Assembly: GCF_003935375.1 (NCBI RefSeq)
Contig: NZ_RHQM01000008.1
Location: 62,001 to 126,000 of the forward strand
DNA length: 64,000 nt
Direction of reading: 5' to 3'
DNA from: Stutzerimonas xanthomarina
GTDB taxonomy: Bacteria > Pseudomonadota > Gammaproteobacteria > Pseudomonadales > Pseudomonadaceae
How positions within the stretch are numbered: position 1 is the stretch's first letter; every line of letters begins with the position of its first letter. The position numbers and the translations under genes are program-made. The notes beneath the pieces were generated by a model. The model did no database searches. It was not told the origin of the DNA and saw only the letters and a program-made list of their open reading frames with translations. Of this stretch, positions 8,869-16,480 are shown one piece after another.

Positions 8869-8948
8869 GACACTCTCCATCTTGTTTTTGTTGGTGTGCA
8901 GCGTTGCGAGAAGCGAGGTTGGGCACGCAGCGGCCCTTCCCTGGTGAG

Positions 8949-9839
8949 TCAGTTGAAAGCGGGTTCCTCCAGTCCGGTGACGCCTGGGTTCAGGGCGAAG
9001 ACGCCACCGGCCAGCGGCTGGTCGCTCAGATCTCCACCGGGGCGGATCGAGGTGACGAACAGGGTGTCCAGGCGCGAGCCGCCGAACGCGCACATGGTCG
9101 GTTTCTTCACCGGTACCGCGAGCGAGCGGTCCAGGCGGCCATCCGGGGTGAATCGGTGGATCAAGCCGGCATCGTTGCCGCAGATCCAGTAGCAGCCGTC
9201 GGCATCCACCGCGGCGCCGTCGGGCCGGCCGGGGTGATCGAGCATGTCGACGAACAGGCGCCGGCCAGTCGGCGTGCCGCTGTCCGTGTCGTAATCGAAG
9301 GCCCAGATCTTCTGCACGCTGGGGTGCGAATCGGACAGGTACATGGTTCGTCCGTCAGGGCTGAAGGCCAGGCCGTTGGGCACGATGAAACCGTCGAGCT
9401 GCGGCCGCAGTGGTGCATCGTTGGCATCGTCATCCAGCCGGTAGAGCGCGCCGACTGGATGCCCGGCGGCCATGTCCAGCGCCATGCTGCCGGCCCAGAA
9501 ACGGCCCTGGCGATCACAGCGGCCATCGTTCATGCGCATATCGGCCAACTGGTGCTCGATGGCCGCCAGCGCGCGGCTGTCGAGTCGGCCGTCCGGGCGC
9601 GTCTGCAGGGCGAAGAAGCCGCTCTCCATGCCGGCCACCCAGCCATCGCCGTGGCGCGCGATGCAGGCCAGCATCTGCTCGCCCTGCCAGCGGGAAACCT
9701 GGCCGTCGGCAGCGTTCCAGCGCAGCAGTTCGCGATTGGGGATGTCGACCCAATACAGCGCCTGTTCGGCGGCGACCCAGACCGGGCTTTCGCCGGTGGC
9801 GCAGCGCAGGTCGGCGATGAGTTCAGCTTCACTGGCCAT
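8949..9839 (-). CDS. SMP-30/gluconolactonase family; predicted aldarolactonase
   Basis: A 296-aa six-bladed beta-propeller hydrolase. Metal-site motifs of the SMP-30 family are present: GESPVW near the N-terminus (Glu ligand), MNDGRCD, VPNGLAFSPDG (Asn ligand) and GRPDGAAVD (Asp ligand). It is located directly after udh, whose product is a glucaro- or galactaro-lactone. Hydrolysis of that lactone to the open aldarate is the expected role (functional equivalent of UxuL/Gli). Substrate specificity is inferred from the operon. It is cytosolic, with no signal peptide. Confidence 0.85.
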   Translation of the reverse strand: MASEAELIADLRCATGESPVWVAAEQALYWVDIPNRELLRWNAADGQVSRWQGEQMLACIARHGDGWVAGMESGFFALQTRPDGRLDSRALAAIEHQLADMRMNDGRCDRQGRFWAGSMALDMAAGHPVGALYRLDDDANDAPLRPQLDGFIVPNGLAFSPDGRTMYLSDSHPSVQKIWAFDYDTDSGTPTGRRLFVDMLDHPGRPDGAAVDADGCYWICGNDAGLIHRFTPDGRLDRSLAVPVKKPTMCAFGGSRLDTLFVTSIRPGGDLSDQPLAGGVFALNPGVTGLEEPAFN

Positions 9840-9880
9840 TGCGTTTCTCTTTGTTGTTGTAGGCGGGCGAAGGGGGTCGA

Positions 9881-10696
9881 TCAGTCGAAGGGGCCAGCCG
9901 CGACGAAGGCGCCGCCCTGGTAGATGCCAGCCGGGTCGTCAGCGCTGTACGGCGGTTGCTGCTCGACCTTGTCGCGGAACGCTTCGGAGCTGTCCTGCGC
10001 TTGGAAGCCCAGGTGCGCCGCCAGATGGTTGTCCCACCACACGTCACGGTTGGCGGACATGCCGTAGACCACGGTATGACCGATCGCTGGCGTGAACAGC
10101 GCGCAGCGCATCAGCTCGGTGAGGTCGCGGAAACTGAGCCAGGTGCTCATCATCCGGCGGTTGGCAGGCTCGGGAAACGAGGAGCCGATGCGGATGCTGA
10201 CGGTCTCGATGCCGTAGCGATCGTGGTAGAAATTCGCCATGTCCTCGCCGTAGGACTTGGACAGGCCGTAGTAGCCATTCGGGCGGCGTGGTGCGTGGGC
10301 ATCCAGATTCTCGGACTGCGGGTAGAAGCCGATCACGTGGTTGGAACTGGCGAAAACCACACGCTTGATGCCGTGCAGGCGGGCCGCTTCGTAGATGTGG
10401 AAGGTGCCGCGGATATTGGCGTCGAGGATTTCTTCGAACGGTCGCTCGACGGAGACACCGCCGAAATGGGCGATGGCATCGACGCCTTCGCACAGGGCAT
10501 GCACGGCCGCCTTGTCGGCGAGGTCGCAGGGCACGACTTCCTCGTGCTCACCGGCTGCCGGAGCCATCGGCGCGATATCGGACAGTCGGATGATGCGGGC
10601 GTAGGGCTGCAGCTTTTCGCGTAAGACCTTGCCAAGGCCGCCTGCCGCTCCGGTGAGCAGAAGACGGCCAAGCGTGGGGTTGGGGGTAGTAGTCAT
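9881..10696 (-). CDS. udh: Uronate dehydrogenase (NAD-dependent SDR)
   Basis: A 271-aa extended-type SDR that oxidises D-galacturonate or D-glucuronate to the aldarolactone. Motifs are the NAD loop LLLTGAAGGLGKVL and catalytic YGLSK after FASSNHVIGFY, with the family C-terminus WWDNHLAAHLGFQ. The length matches known Udh enzymes (about 265-270 aa). ATG 10696 is chosen because the upstream in-frame codons run through the promoter and operator. It is the first gene of the operon udh-lactonase-dctPQM, under operator site C. Confidence 0.9.
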   Translation of the reverse strand: MTTTPNPTLGRLLLTGAAGGLGKVLREKLQPYARIIRLSDIAPMAPAAGEHEEVVPCDLADKAAVHALCEGVDAIAHFGGVSVERPFEEILDANIRGTFHIYEAARLHGIKRVVFASSNHVIGFYPQSENLDAHAPRRPNGYYGLSKSYGEDMANFYHDRYGIETVSIRIGSSFPEPANRRMMSTWLSFRDLTELMRCALFTPAIGHTVVYGMSANRDVWWDNHLAAHLGFQAQDSSEAFRDKVEQQPPYSADDPAGIYQGGAFVAAGPFD

Positions 10697-10730
10697 CGGG
10701 GTGCCTGTCGTTATTGTTCTTGAGTCATCT

Positions 10731-10744
10731 GTTGTCATATGACA
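10731..10744 (-). promoter_or_regulatory. Predicted GntR operator, site C (udh operon) with TTGACA -35
   Basis: GTTGTCATATGACA; the inner 12 bp (10733-10744) form a perfect palindrome. On the minus strand a consensus -35 TTGACA lies at 10752-10747, immediately upstream, so the operator falls in the -35/-10 spacer of the udh promoter. The -10 is weak. This geometry fits repression. Confidence 0.7.
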
Positions 10745-10762
10745 TGTGTCAAATATCAGCAT

Positions 10763-11077
10763 CTAGCCGCATGAATGTCAACACGCTTAAAGTCGTATTT
10801 GATGACATATGTTGCTTCTCAGCGTCACTTCCTTTGTGTTGTCCAAGCTAAAGCGCTGCGACAGAGGGCTCCAGCGAAGCGGCGCCCGAGATTGATAAAA
10901 GCGGGGGCTGCCAGCAATATTTTCCATGGTTGTATGATGACTGCTCGAAAATGGAGTGCGCAACGAGGTCGGTGCGCGGCCAGCACAATGCCGGCGCGCT
11001 GCTGGTGCACACCGTAATGACTGCTATGGAGGCTGCCGAACTCGGTGTCCTGAGCAGCCGTGATCGGCCGCTGCGGC
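10763..11077. other. Gap between udh promoter and azlD; no convincing gene
   Basis: Apart from the upstream part of the udh promoter, no gene is supported. A 46-codon open frame (10951-11091, plus strand) overlaps the end of azlD and resembles no family I know. A near-palindrome around CATATG at 10805 only weakly resembles the operator sites. Confidence 0.5.
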
Positions 11078-11386
11078 TCAGAATTGCCTGACCAGCGCCG
11101 CGGCGAGGATACCGGCGGCAATCGCCGGCAGCGGCTTCTTCAGCACCAGCATGGTCACTGCCGTGGCCAAGAGCGCCAGTCGGGCGCCGCCGTCGCCCTG
11201 CCATGCCATCGGCGCGACGATCGCCACCAGCACCGAGCCGGACATGGCGGTGATGAACTGGCGGACGCGGTCGCTGATGGGCACGAAGGCCATGACGAAC
11301 ACGCCGCCCCAGCGCGTCGCCAGGGTCACCAGTGCCATGACCAGCACCACGGTCAGCGCGCCTGCGCCCGTCGCATCAAGATTCAC
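11078..11386 (-). CDS. azlD: AzlD-family branched-chain amino acid exporter subunit
   Basis: A 102-aa membrane protein with three to four hydrophobic segments and the AzlD pattern (ALVTLATRWGGVFVM, then VLVAIVAPMAW). The start is a GTG at 11386, which overlaps the azlC stop by 11 bp; longer frames read into azlC. It forms a two-component exporter with AzlC. The pair has no evident link to the uronate genes on its right. Confidence 0.85.
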   Translation of the reverse strand: MNLDATGAGALTVVLVMALVTLATRWGGVFVMAFVPISDRVRQFITAMSGSVLVAIVAPMAWQGDGGARLALLATAVTMLVLKKPLPAIAAGILAAALVRQF

Positions 11387-12092
11387 GCGCTTTCTCCTTC
11401 CACAGCAGCCCGGTCGCGCCACCGGCGAGGGCACCCACTACCACGTGGCTGTTCTCCGGCAGGTAACGGAAGGCGAGCAGCGAGGCGCCGGCGGCAACGC
11501 TCCAGATCACCAGCATGCGCAGGTTCTTTTCACCGCCCACCACCATGGCCAGCAGAAAGCAGCCCATCACCATGTCCAGCCCCAGGCGCTTCGGGTCGCT
11601 GACCGCACTGCCGAAGTGGATGCCCAGCCAACTGCCCACCACCCAGAACGACCACAGCGCCAGGCCGCCACCGAGCAGCAGGCCGAAGCCCGGGCGGTCG
11701 CGGTTAAAGGCCTGCATGGCCATCGCCCAGTTGGCGTCCGATGCGATCAGCATCACCCCGTAGCGCCTGCCCGGCGGCAGCTGGCGCAACCAGGGATAGA
11801 GTGTGGCGCCCATCAGAAGGTGGCGGGCGTTGATGGCAAACACCGTGATCATCAGGGTGAGCAGCGGCACCTGCGTGCCCCACAGCTCCAGTGCAGCGAA
11901 CTGCGAGGCGCCGGCGAACACCAGCGCGCTCATCGCCAGGATCACCGAATCGTCCAGGCCGGTCTGCACCGCGGCGAGGCCGAAGGCGGCGCCGAACAGG
12001 GTGACGAAGATGGAAATCGGCGCGAGCTGGCGAAAGCCGGCCCAGACCATGCGCCGGTCGAAATGATGCAGCTCGCTTTCTGCGTCAGTCAT
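11376..12092 (-). CDS. azlC: AzlC-family branched-chain amino acid exporter subunit
   Basis: A 238-aa inner-membrane protein with about seven helices. Family features are ALVFAGASQFAALEL and INARHLLMGATLYPWL. ATG 12092 has a good upstream GGAGGA. It exports branched-chain amino acids together with AzlD in characterised members; the substrate here is assumed from the family. Confidence 0.88.
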   Translation of the reverse strand: MTDAESELHHFDRRMVWAGFRQLAPISIFVTLFGAAFGLAAVQTGLDDSVILAMSALVFAGASQFAALELWGTQVPLLTLMITVFAINARHLLMGATLYPWLRQLPPGRRYGVMLIASDANWAMAMQAFNRDRPGFGLLLGGGLALWSFWVVGSWLGIHFGSAVSDPKRLGLDMVMGCFLLAMVVGGEKNLRMLVIWSVAAGASLLAFRYLPENSHVVVGALAGGATGLLWKEKARES

Positions 12093-12578
12093 GCACGAAT
12101 CCTCCAGGTGGCAGCGCTGGATCGATGTCATTCAACGTCCAGCCAGCCAGATTAGGGGGTGTTGCCGCGACGGCACAGCGCAGTTGGCGTCGGATCGGGC
12201 GGTACAGATTCGCGCGAGCAGTCGATTGCGCGGCAATGAAGGCTTCGGCCTGTCGACGCTGCGCCTCGCCAGTCATCACCGATGCTATGGGTGGCTATGT
12301 CCGATTCTGATTTTGCAGTGTGACCGGCTGCCGACGGCTAGAAGCCAGTCGCAGCAGAAGGCTTATCTGGCTGGAATGGTGCCGAACTGGACAGATTTAC
12401 CGCCCAGAATCCGAGAGTGATCTGCCGTGCCGGTTTTGTTCGCCGTAATAAGATATCTATTCATGACAGCTTATCGTACTTAAGGTGCTTTGAAATGACT
12501 TATTAATATCTTGCAAGGTTTATTAGTGTGCGATTGGTAGTATCTTATCCTTCATAGGATGTCGCTTGGTGTAACCTT
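12093..12578. other. Intergenic region becoming AT-rich, hipBA promoter
   Basis: The left part (12093-12420) shows no convincing gene. From about 12421 the base composition turns clearly AT-rich, unlike the rest of the window, and runs into hipB. An inverted repeat ATCCT-4 nt-AGGAT at 12547-12560 lies 19 bp before the hipB start and resembles the TATCC/GGATA half-sites bound by HipB. Several ATATCTT-like stretches lie upstream. This fits a self-repressing antitoxin promoter and a recently acquired module. Confidence 0.55.
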
Positions 12579-12902
12579 ATGAAAGGCTTTTTCCCTGTTC
12601 AAAGTACCTCTCTGCTTTACCGTATAGGCCTTCTGGTGAAGGAGGCGCGTCTGCGCATGGGGCTGCGCCAGGCTGACCTTGCAGAGCGGGCTGGGATTTC
12701 TCTCCGAGCTGTTCGTCACATTGAGGGGGGCAAGGCTGAAGGTGTTTCGCTGCGCGACTTCATGCTCGCGTTGTTCACCGTTGGGATTTCTGACCGGGTT
12801 TTCCAGGCGCTGATCGATGACCCAGCGCTTGATCTCGACGCTTTGGAAACCAATGCGACCAAGCGCGTCAGGCTGCCGCGCAGCAACGCGGAGGACTTCT
12901 GA
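12579..12902 (+). CDS. hipB: HipB-like antitoxin, XRE-family regulator
   Basis: A 107-aa protein with a lambda-repressor-type helix-turn-helix near residues 22-70 (RLRMGLRQADLAERAGISLRAVRHIEGG). It is expected to bind the operator upstream and the HipA kinase. Its stop overlaps the hipA start (TGATG), the usual coupling of the pair. The promoter region is AT-richer than the surrounding genes. Confidence 0.85.
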   Translation: MKGFFPVQSTSLLYRIGLLVKEARLRMGLRQADLAERAGISLRAVRHIEGGKAEGVSLRDFMLALFTVGISDRVFQALIDDPALDLDALETNATKRVRLPRSNAEDF

Positions 12903-14135
12903 TGTCGCGCGCTTATATCTACATGGAATGTCCGGAAACGGGTGAGACTGTGACGCTGGGCAGGCTGACCCTTGCTGGTCGCACGGGAACCTTCGTCTAT
13001 GCGCCGGAGATCGTGGAAGCCAAGCGTTGGGTGCCTGATCCGATACGGTATCCGCTCTCCACTCGACCCATTCAGGTACATAAGAATGGCGGCGTTCCCG
13101 GCTTCATTGATGATGCGATGCCAGATGGCTGGGGAGAACGCCTGTTGCGCCGCACCCGAAAGGGCGAGCTCACTCCGATCCAGCTCCTGCTGTTATCTCC
13201 TAACGAAGATCGCGCCGGAAACATCATGGCTGGCGAAGATCGCACCCCGAGGCCGGGTATAGGCGAAAGACCGGTGAAAATGCTTGAAGCCAAAGGGCTC
13301 GATCATTTCATAGATATCTGCGCTGCGATCTATGACAGCCAGCTGAGCGCTGAGCGCTGAGCAGCTGGAGGCATTAAGAATACGGGACCAGCGCTCAGCT
13401 GTTGGTGGTGCCAGGCCCAAGCGCACGTACCGCTTTGATCACAAGCTGATTCTTGCCAAGCCACGCGACAAATTTGATCACTACGACCTGCCGAAATTCG
13501 AGTATGCCTGCATGACTTTTGCGGCTACCAAGGGGATGACTGTTGCCCGGACAGCACTCCATCAAAGTGAAAGAGGCAACACGCTGCTAGTGGAGCGATT
13601 TGACCGAAAATGGTCAGAGAATGATGCAAGGTTTCGCCGCATTCCGATGATGAGTGGCTTAACTCTTCTCGATGCCGAATGGCAGGTGCAGCGCAGCAAA
13701 GGATGGATCTACGCGGCGCTCGCCGATGAGCTGTACCGCCGAGGCGCGCCAGATTCTGATAGGCAGGAGCTCTACAAGCGAATGGCCTACAACGCCCTCG
13801 TAGGGAACAGTGACGATCATCCTCGCAACCATGCAGTGATCTGGCAGGAAGGGGCTTGGCGCCTCTCGCCTATGTATGACGTTCTTCCCGTACTGGGAGA
13901 GGGGCCTGCGCAGGGGCTGGCGATGGAAGTTGGTATCAACGGTACTCTCCTAAGTCGAGCTAACCTGCTTAGCCAGCATGAGCATTTTGCACTGACGAAA
14001 GATGAGGCGGCCGGCATATTGGACGAGGTCGCTTCTTGGGAGTCGGAGCTGATGGAGCACTATGCAGAGCATTTGGCTGGGGCTGAGCTGGATGCGGCGG
14101 TGGACGCAACAAACAGCGGGAGACTGCTGGTCTAG
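12902..14135 (+). pseudogene. hipA: HipA-like Ser/Thr kinase toxin, frameshifted by a 7-bp tandem repeat
   Basis: The gene starts at ATG 12902 and encodes the HipA N-terminal domain (PDGWGERLLRR), then stops at TGA 13358-13360. The rest of HipA continues in another frame to 14135: AVGGARPK, then the kinase core GNSDDHPRNH with the catalytic Asp, and SPMYDVLP. The break lies exactly in three tandem copies of GCTGAGC (13342-13362). With two copies the frame is continuous (QLSAEQLEALRIRDQRSAVGGARPK) and gives about 408 aa, near the size of HipA kinases. All later catalytic motifs are intact, so this is either a recent inactivation or a reversible length change. As written, only a 152-aa N-terminal fragment is made. 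Confidence 0.85.
13342..13362 (+). repeat. Three tandem copies of GCTGAGC inside hipA
   Basis: Copies lie at 13342-13348, 13349-13355 and 13356-13362. A 7-bp unit changes the reading frame by +1 for each copy gained. Two copies restore full-length hipA; three, as here, do not. Confidence 0.95.
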
Positions 14136-14241
14136 AGCGGGCTGCGAAGGCTTCTCCTGCACTCTTGGTCCTTGCTTTAGCGTCGAGCAGCGCATTCGTC
14201 ACAGGCCTGAATAGCCCCAGCTCTGGTCGACCATTGGAATG

Positions 14242-15198
14242 TCAACTTGTGGCCGTCAGCAGCCCGTCCCATGGTGTTGGCGCTGGGATTGGCAGCAGGT
14301 CCCGGGCAATGTCGCTGGCCGCTTGGCGCACGGCATTGCGCGCCGCCTCCAGCGCGGGGTTGTCGTTGTCGTCGCGCCAGGCCAGGTGCAGCTCGGCGCA
14401 GATGCCCGCTGGCAGCGGCAGCTCGCGAAAGCGCACCTGTTGGAAGCGGATCGCGCTGGCCCCGCGTGGCACCAGCGCCAGGCCGAGGCCAGCGTTCACC
14501 AGCGAGAGGATGGTCAGCGTCGAGCCCAGCGACTGCACGTAGTCGGGCTGGATACCGTTGACACGGAACAGCCCGGTGTGCAGCTCGTTGAACGGCTGCC
14601 AGGCGCCATGGGCATAGAGGATGAATGGCTCGCTGTGGAGCATCGCCAGGGTCGGCGCCGGATGCTGCGCCAGCGGGTGCTCGGCTGGCGTGGCCAGCAC
14701 GAAGGGCTCGCGCAGCAGGCATTCGCTGACCAGCCCGGGCTGCTGCAACGGCTCGCGCACCACCGCCAGGTCGACCCGGCGCGCGCGCAGTGCCTGCAGC
14801 TGCTCGAAGGTGGTGGTCTCCAGCAGGTTGATGGCCACGCCTGGCCGTTCCCGGCGCACCTGGGTGATGGCGCGCGGCAGGAAATCGTATACCGCGCTGG
14901 CAACGAAGCTGATGGTCAGCGAGCCGCTTTCGCCTAGCGCGGCGGAGCGGGCCCGCTGGGCGGCGCGATGGGCCTGGTCGAGCAGTGCCTGGGCCTCGAC
15001 GAAGAAGGCACGACCGGCGGCGGTGAGCGCCACCGAGCGCGTGCTGCGGGTGAACAGCGCGACGCCGAGCTGGTGTTCCAGCAACTGGATCTGCCGGCTC
15101 AGCGGCGGCTGCGTCATGTTCAGGCGCTCGGCCGCGCGACGGAAATTCAGTTCGCTGGCCAAGGTGGTAAAGCTGCGCAGCTGGGCGAGTTCGAACAT
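14242..15198 (-). CDS. LysR-family regulator, divergent from galactarate/talarate dehydratase
   Basis: A 318-aa LysR-type protein. The N-terminal helix-turn-helix is clear (FELAQLRSFTTLASELNFRRAAERLNMTQPPLSRQIQLLE), followed by a substrate-binding domain. ATG 15198 (MFELAQ) gives the standard family start; 17 extra in-frame residues upstream are unlike it. It is transcribed away from the enolase-family dehydratase at 15302, the classical arrangement for a LysR activator and its target. The effector is probably an aldarate or its dehydration product (inference). Confidence 0.9.
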   Translation of the reverse strand: MFELAQLRSFTTLASELNFRRAAERLNMTQPPLSRQIQLLEHQLGVALFTRSTRSVALTAAGRAFFVEAQALLDQAHRAAQRARSAALGESGSLTISFVASAVYDFLPRAITQVRRERPGVAINLLETTTFEQLQALRARRVDLAVVREPLQQPGLVSECLLREPFVLATPAEHPLAQHPAPTLAMLHSEPFILYAHGAWQPFNELHTGLFRVNGIQPDYVQSLGSTLTILSLVNAGLGLALVPRGASAIRFQQVRFRELPLPAGICAELHLAWRDDNDNPALEAARNAVRQAASDIARDLLPIPAPTPWDGLLTATS

Positions 15199-15212
15199 TG
15201 ATCCGTTCCTGG

Positions 15213-15253
15213 TATCAATCGAGAGCGTTAATGAATTGGACCGTATCAATCGG
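15213..15253. promoter_or_regulatory. Paired TATCAATCG boxes in the LysR/dehydratase divergent region
   Basis: TATCAATCGA at 15213-15222 and TATCAATCGG at 15244-15253, 31 bp apart, about three helical turns. The second copy is part of an imperfect palindrome CCG-7 nt-CGG. Two sites on the same DNA face between divergent genes fit a LysR recognition plus activation site. Assignment is inference. Confidence 0.5.
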
Positions 15254-15301
15254 TCGACGGATTATCCAGCGCATCCCCTGACTGGCGAGGCGGCGGCACG
15301 A

Positions 15302-16444
15302 ATGAGCGACCTGTACGAAGCGGACCGCATCACCTGGATCGGCCTGCGCGCGGTGGAGTTGCCGCTGCAGCGGCCGGTCAGCGACGCCAAGGTACTCACC
15401 GGGCGACAGCTGCCCCTGGCGTCGGTCAGCCTGCTGTTCGTCGAGCTGCAGTCGCAGCAGGGGCATCACGGCCTCGGTTTCAGCTACAGCCTGCGCACCG
15501 GCGGCCCCGCGCAATATGCCCACGCGCGGGAACTGGCGCCGTTGCTGCTGGGCGAAGATCCCAACGACATCGCCCGCCTGTGGAGCCGGCTGAGCTGGGC
15601 CAGCGCCTCGATCGGGCGCAGCGGCCTGGCAGTGCAGAGCATTGCCGCCTTCGATACGGCGCTTTGGGACCTCAAGGCGCGTCGCGCCGGGCTGCCACTG
15701 GCCAAGCTGCTCGGCGCCCACCGCGACGCGGTGCCTTGCTACAACACCTCCGGCGGCTACCTGCAGGCGCCCATCGAGGAGATCATCGAAAAGGCCGAGG
15801 CGTCTAGGGCGCGAGGCATTGGCGGGATCAAGCTGAAGGTCGGCCAGCCTGACCACCGCGCCGACCTGCGCCGGGTCGCGGCGCTGCGCAGGCACTTCGG
15901 CGACGAGGCGGCGCTGATGGTCGACGTCAACCAGCAATGGGATCGCACCACCGCGGCACGCATGGGCAGGGCGCTGGAGGAGTTCGACCTGACCTGGATC
16001 GAGGAGCCGCTGGACGCCCACGATCTGGAAGGTCACGCCGCCCTGGCCGCTCAGCTGATCACCCCGGTCGGCACTGGCGAGATGCTCGGCAGCGCGGCCG
16101 AAGCCTGTGCCTTTGTCGAGCACGGGGCGGTGGATGTGATCATGCATGACGCGCCGCGCATCGGTGGTTTCACGCCGTTCCTGCTGGTGGCCGAGGCGGC
16201 GCGGCGGCGTGGAATCGTCATGGCGCCGCACTTCGTCATGGAGCTGCATATCCACCTCGCTGCGGCCTACGAACATGCCACCTGGGTCGAGCATTTCGAA
16301 TGGCTCGAGCCGCTGTTCCAGGAGCGACTCGAGATCCGCGATGGCTGCATGCAGGTGCCGACCCGGCCCGGGCTGGGGCTGAGCCTCAGCGAGCAGGTGG
16401 CGGGCTGGACGCTGGCGAGCGAGACGTTCGGCACCAAGCCGTGA
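15302..16444 (+). CDS. Enolase-superfamily dehydratase, likely galactarate/L-talarate dehydratase
   Basis: A 380-aa mandelate racemase/muconate lactonising enzyme family protein. Visible catalytic features are the KxK motif in GIKLKVGQ, metal ligands in MVDVNQQWD, EEPL and GTGEML, and the general base His in APHFVMELHIH. The N-terminus (VELPLQRPVSDAKVLTGRQLP) and the HDAPRIGG segment match the TalrD/GalrD branch, which dehydrates galactarate and L-talarate to 5-keto-4-deoxyglucarate. The surrounding gudD, garD and kdgD genes support the assignment. Other acid-sugar dehydratases of the superfamily are possible. It is divergent from its likely LysR regulator. Confidence 0.8.
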   Translation: MSDLYEADRITWIGLRAVELPLQRPVSDAKVLTGRQLPLASVSLLFVELQSQQGHHGLGFSYSLRTGGPAQYAHARELAPLLLGEDPNDIARLWSRLSWASASIGRSGLAVQSIAAFDTALWDLKARRAGLPLAKLLGAHRDAVPCYNTSGGYLQAPIEEIIEKAEASRARGIGGIKLKVGQPDHRADLRRVAALRRHFGDEAALMVDVNQQWDRTTAARMGRALEEFDLTWIEEPLDAHDLEGHAALAAQLITPVGTGEMLGSAAEACAFVEHGAVDVIMHDAPRIGGFTPFLLVAEAARRRGIVMAPHFVMELHIHLAAAYEHATWVEHFEWLEPLFQERLEIRDGCMQVPTRPGLGLSLSEQVAGWTLASETFGTKP

Positions 16445-16450
16445 CGGCAG

Positions 16451-16473
16451 CCCCTCTGCGTTGCGCAGAGGGG
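16451..16473. terminator. Strong hairpin between dehydratase and tctA stops
   Basis: CCCCTCTGCG, TTG loop, CGCAGAGGGG: a perfect 10-bp stem between two convergent genes. There is no T-run on either side, so termination is suggested by position and stability only. Confidence 0.6.
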
Positions 16474-16480
16474 CGTTGGT

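Noticed and set aside
10805..10820. GACATATGTTG as a sixth GntR operator
   Set aside because: It shares only the CATATG core; the flanking GTY and RAC half-sites do not match the other five sites.
10951..11091. 46-codon plus-strand open frame between udh and azlD
   Set aside because: No ribosome site, no family resemblance, and it overlaps the azlD coding end.
12091..12420. 109-codon plus-strand frame before hipB
   Set aside because: It begins inside azlC's ribosome-site region, has an odd composition and no resemblance to known proteins.
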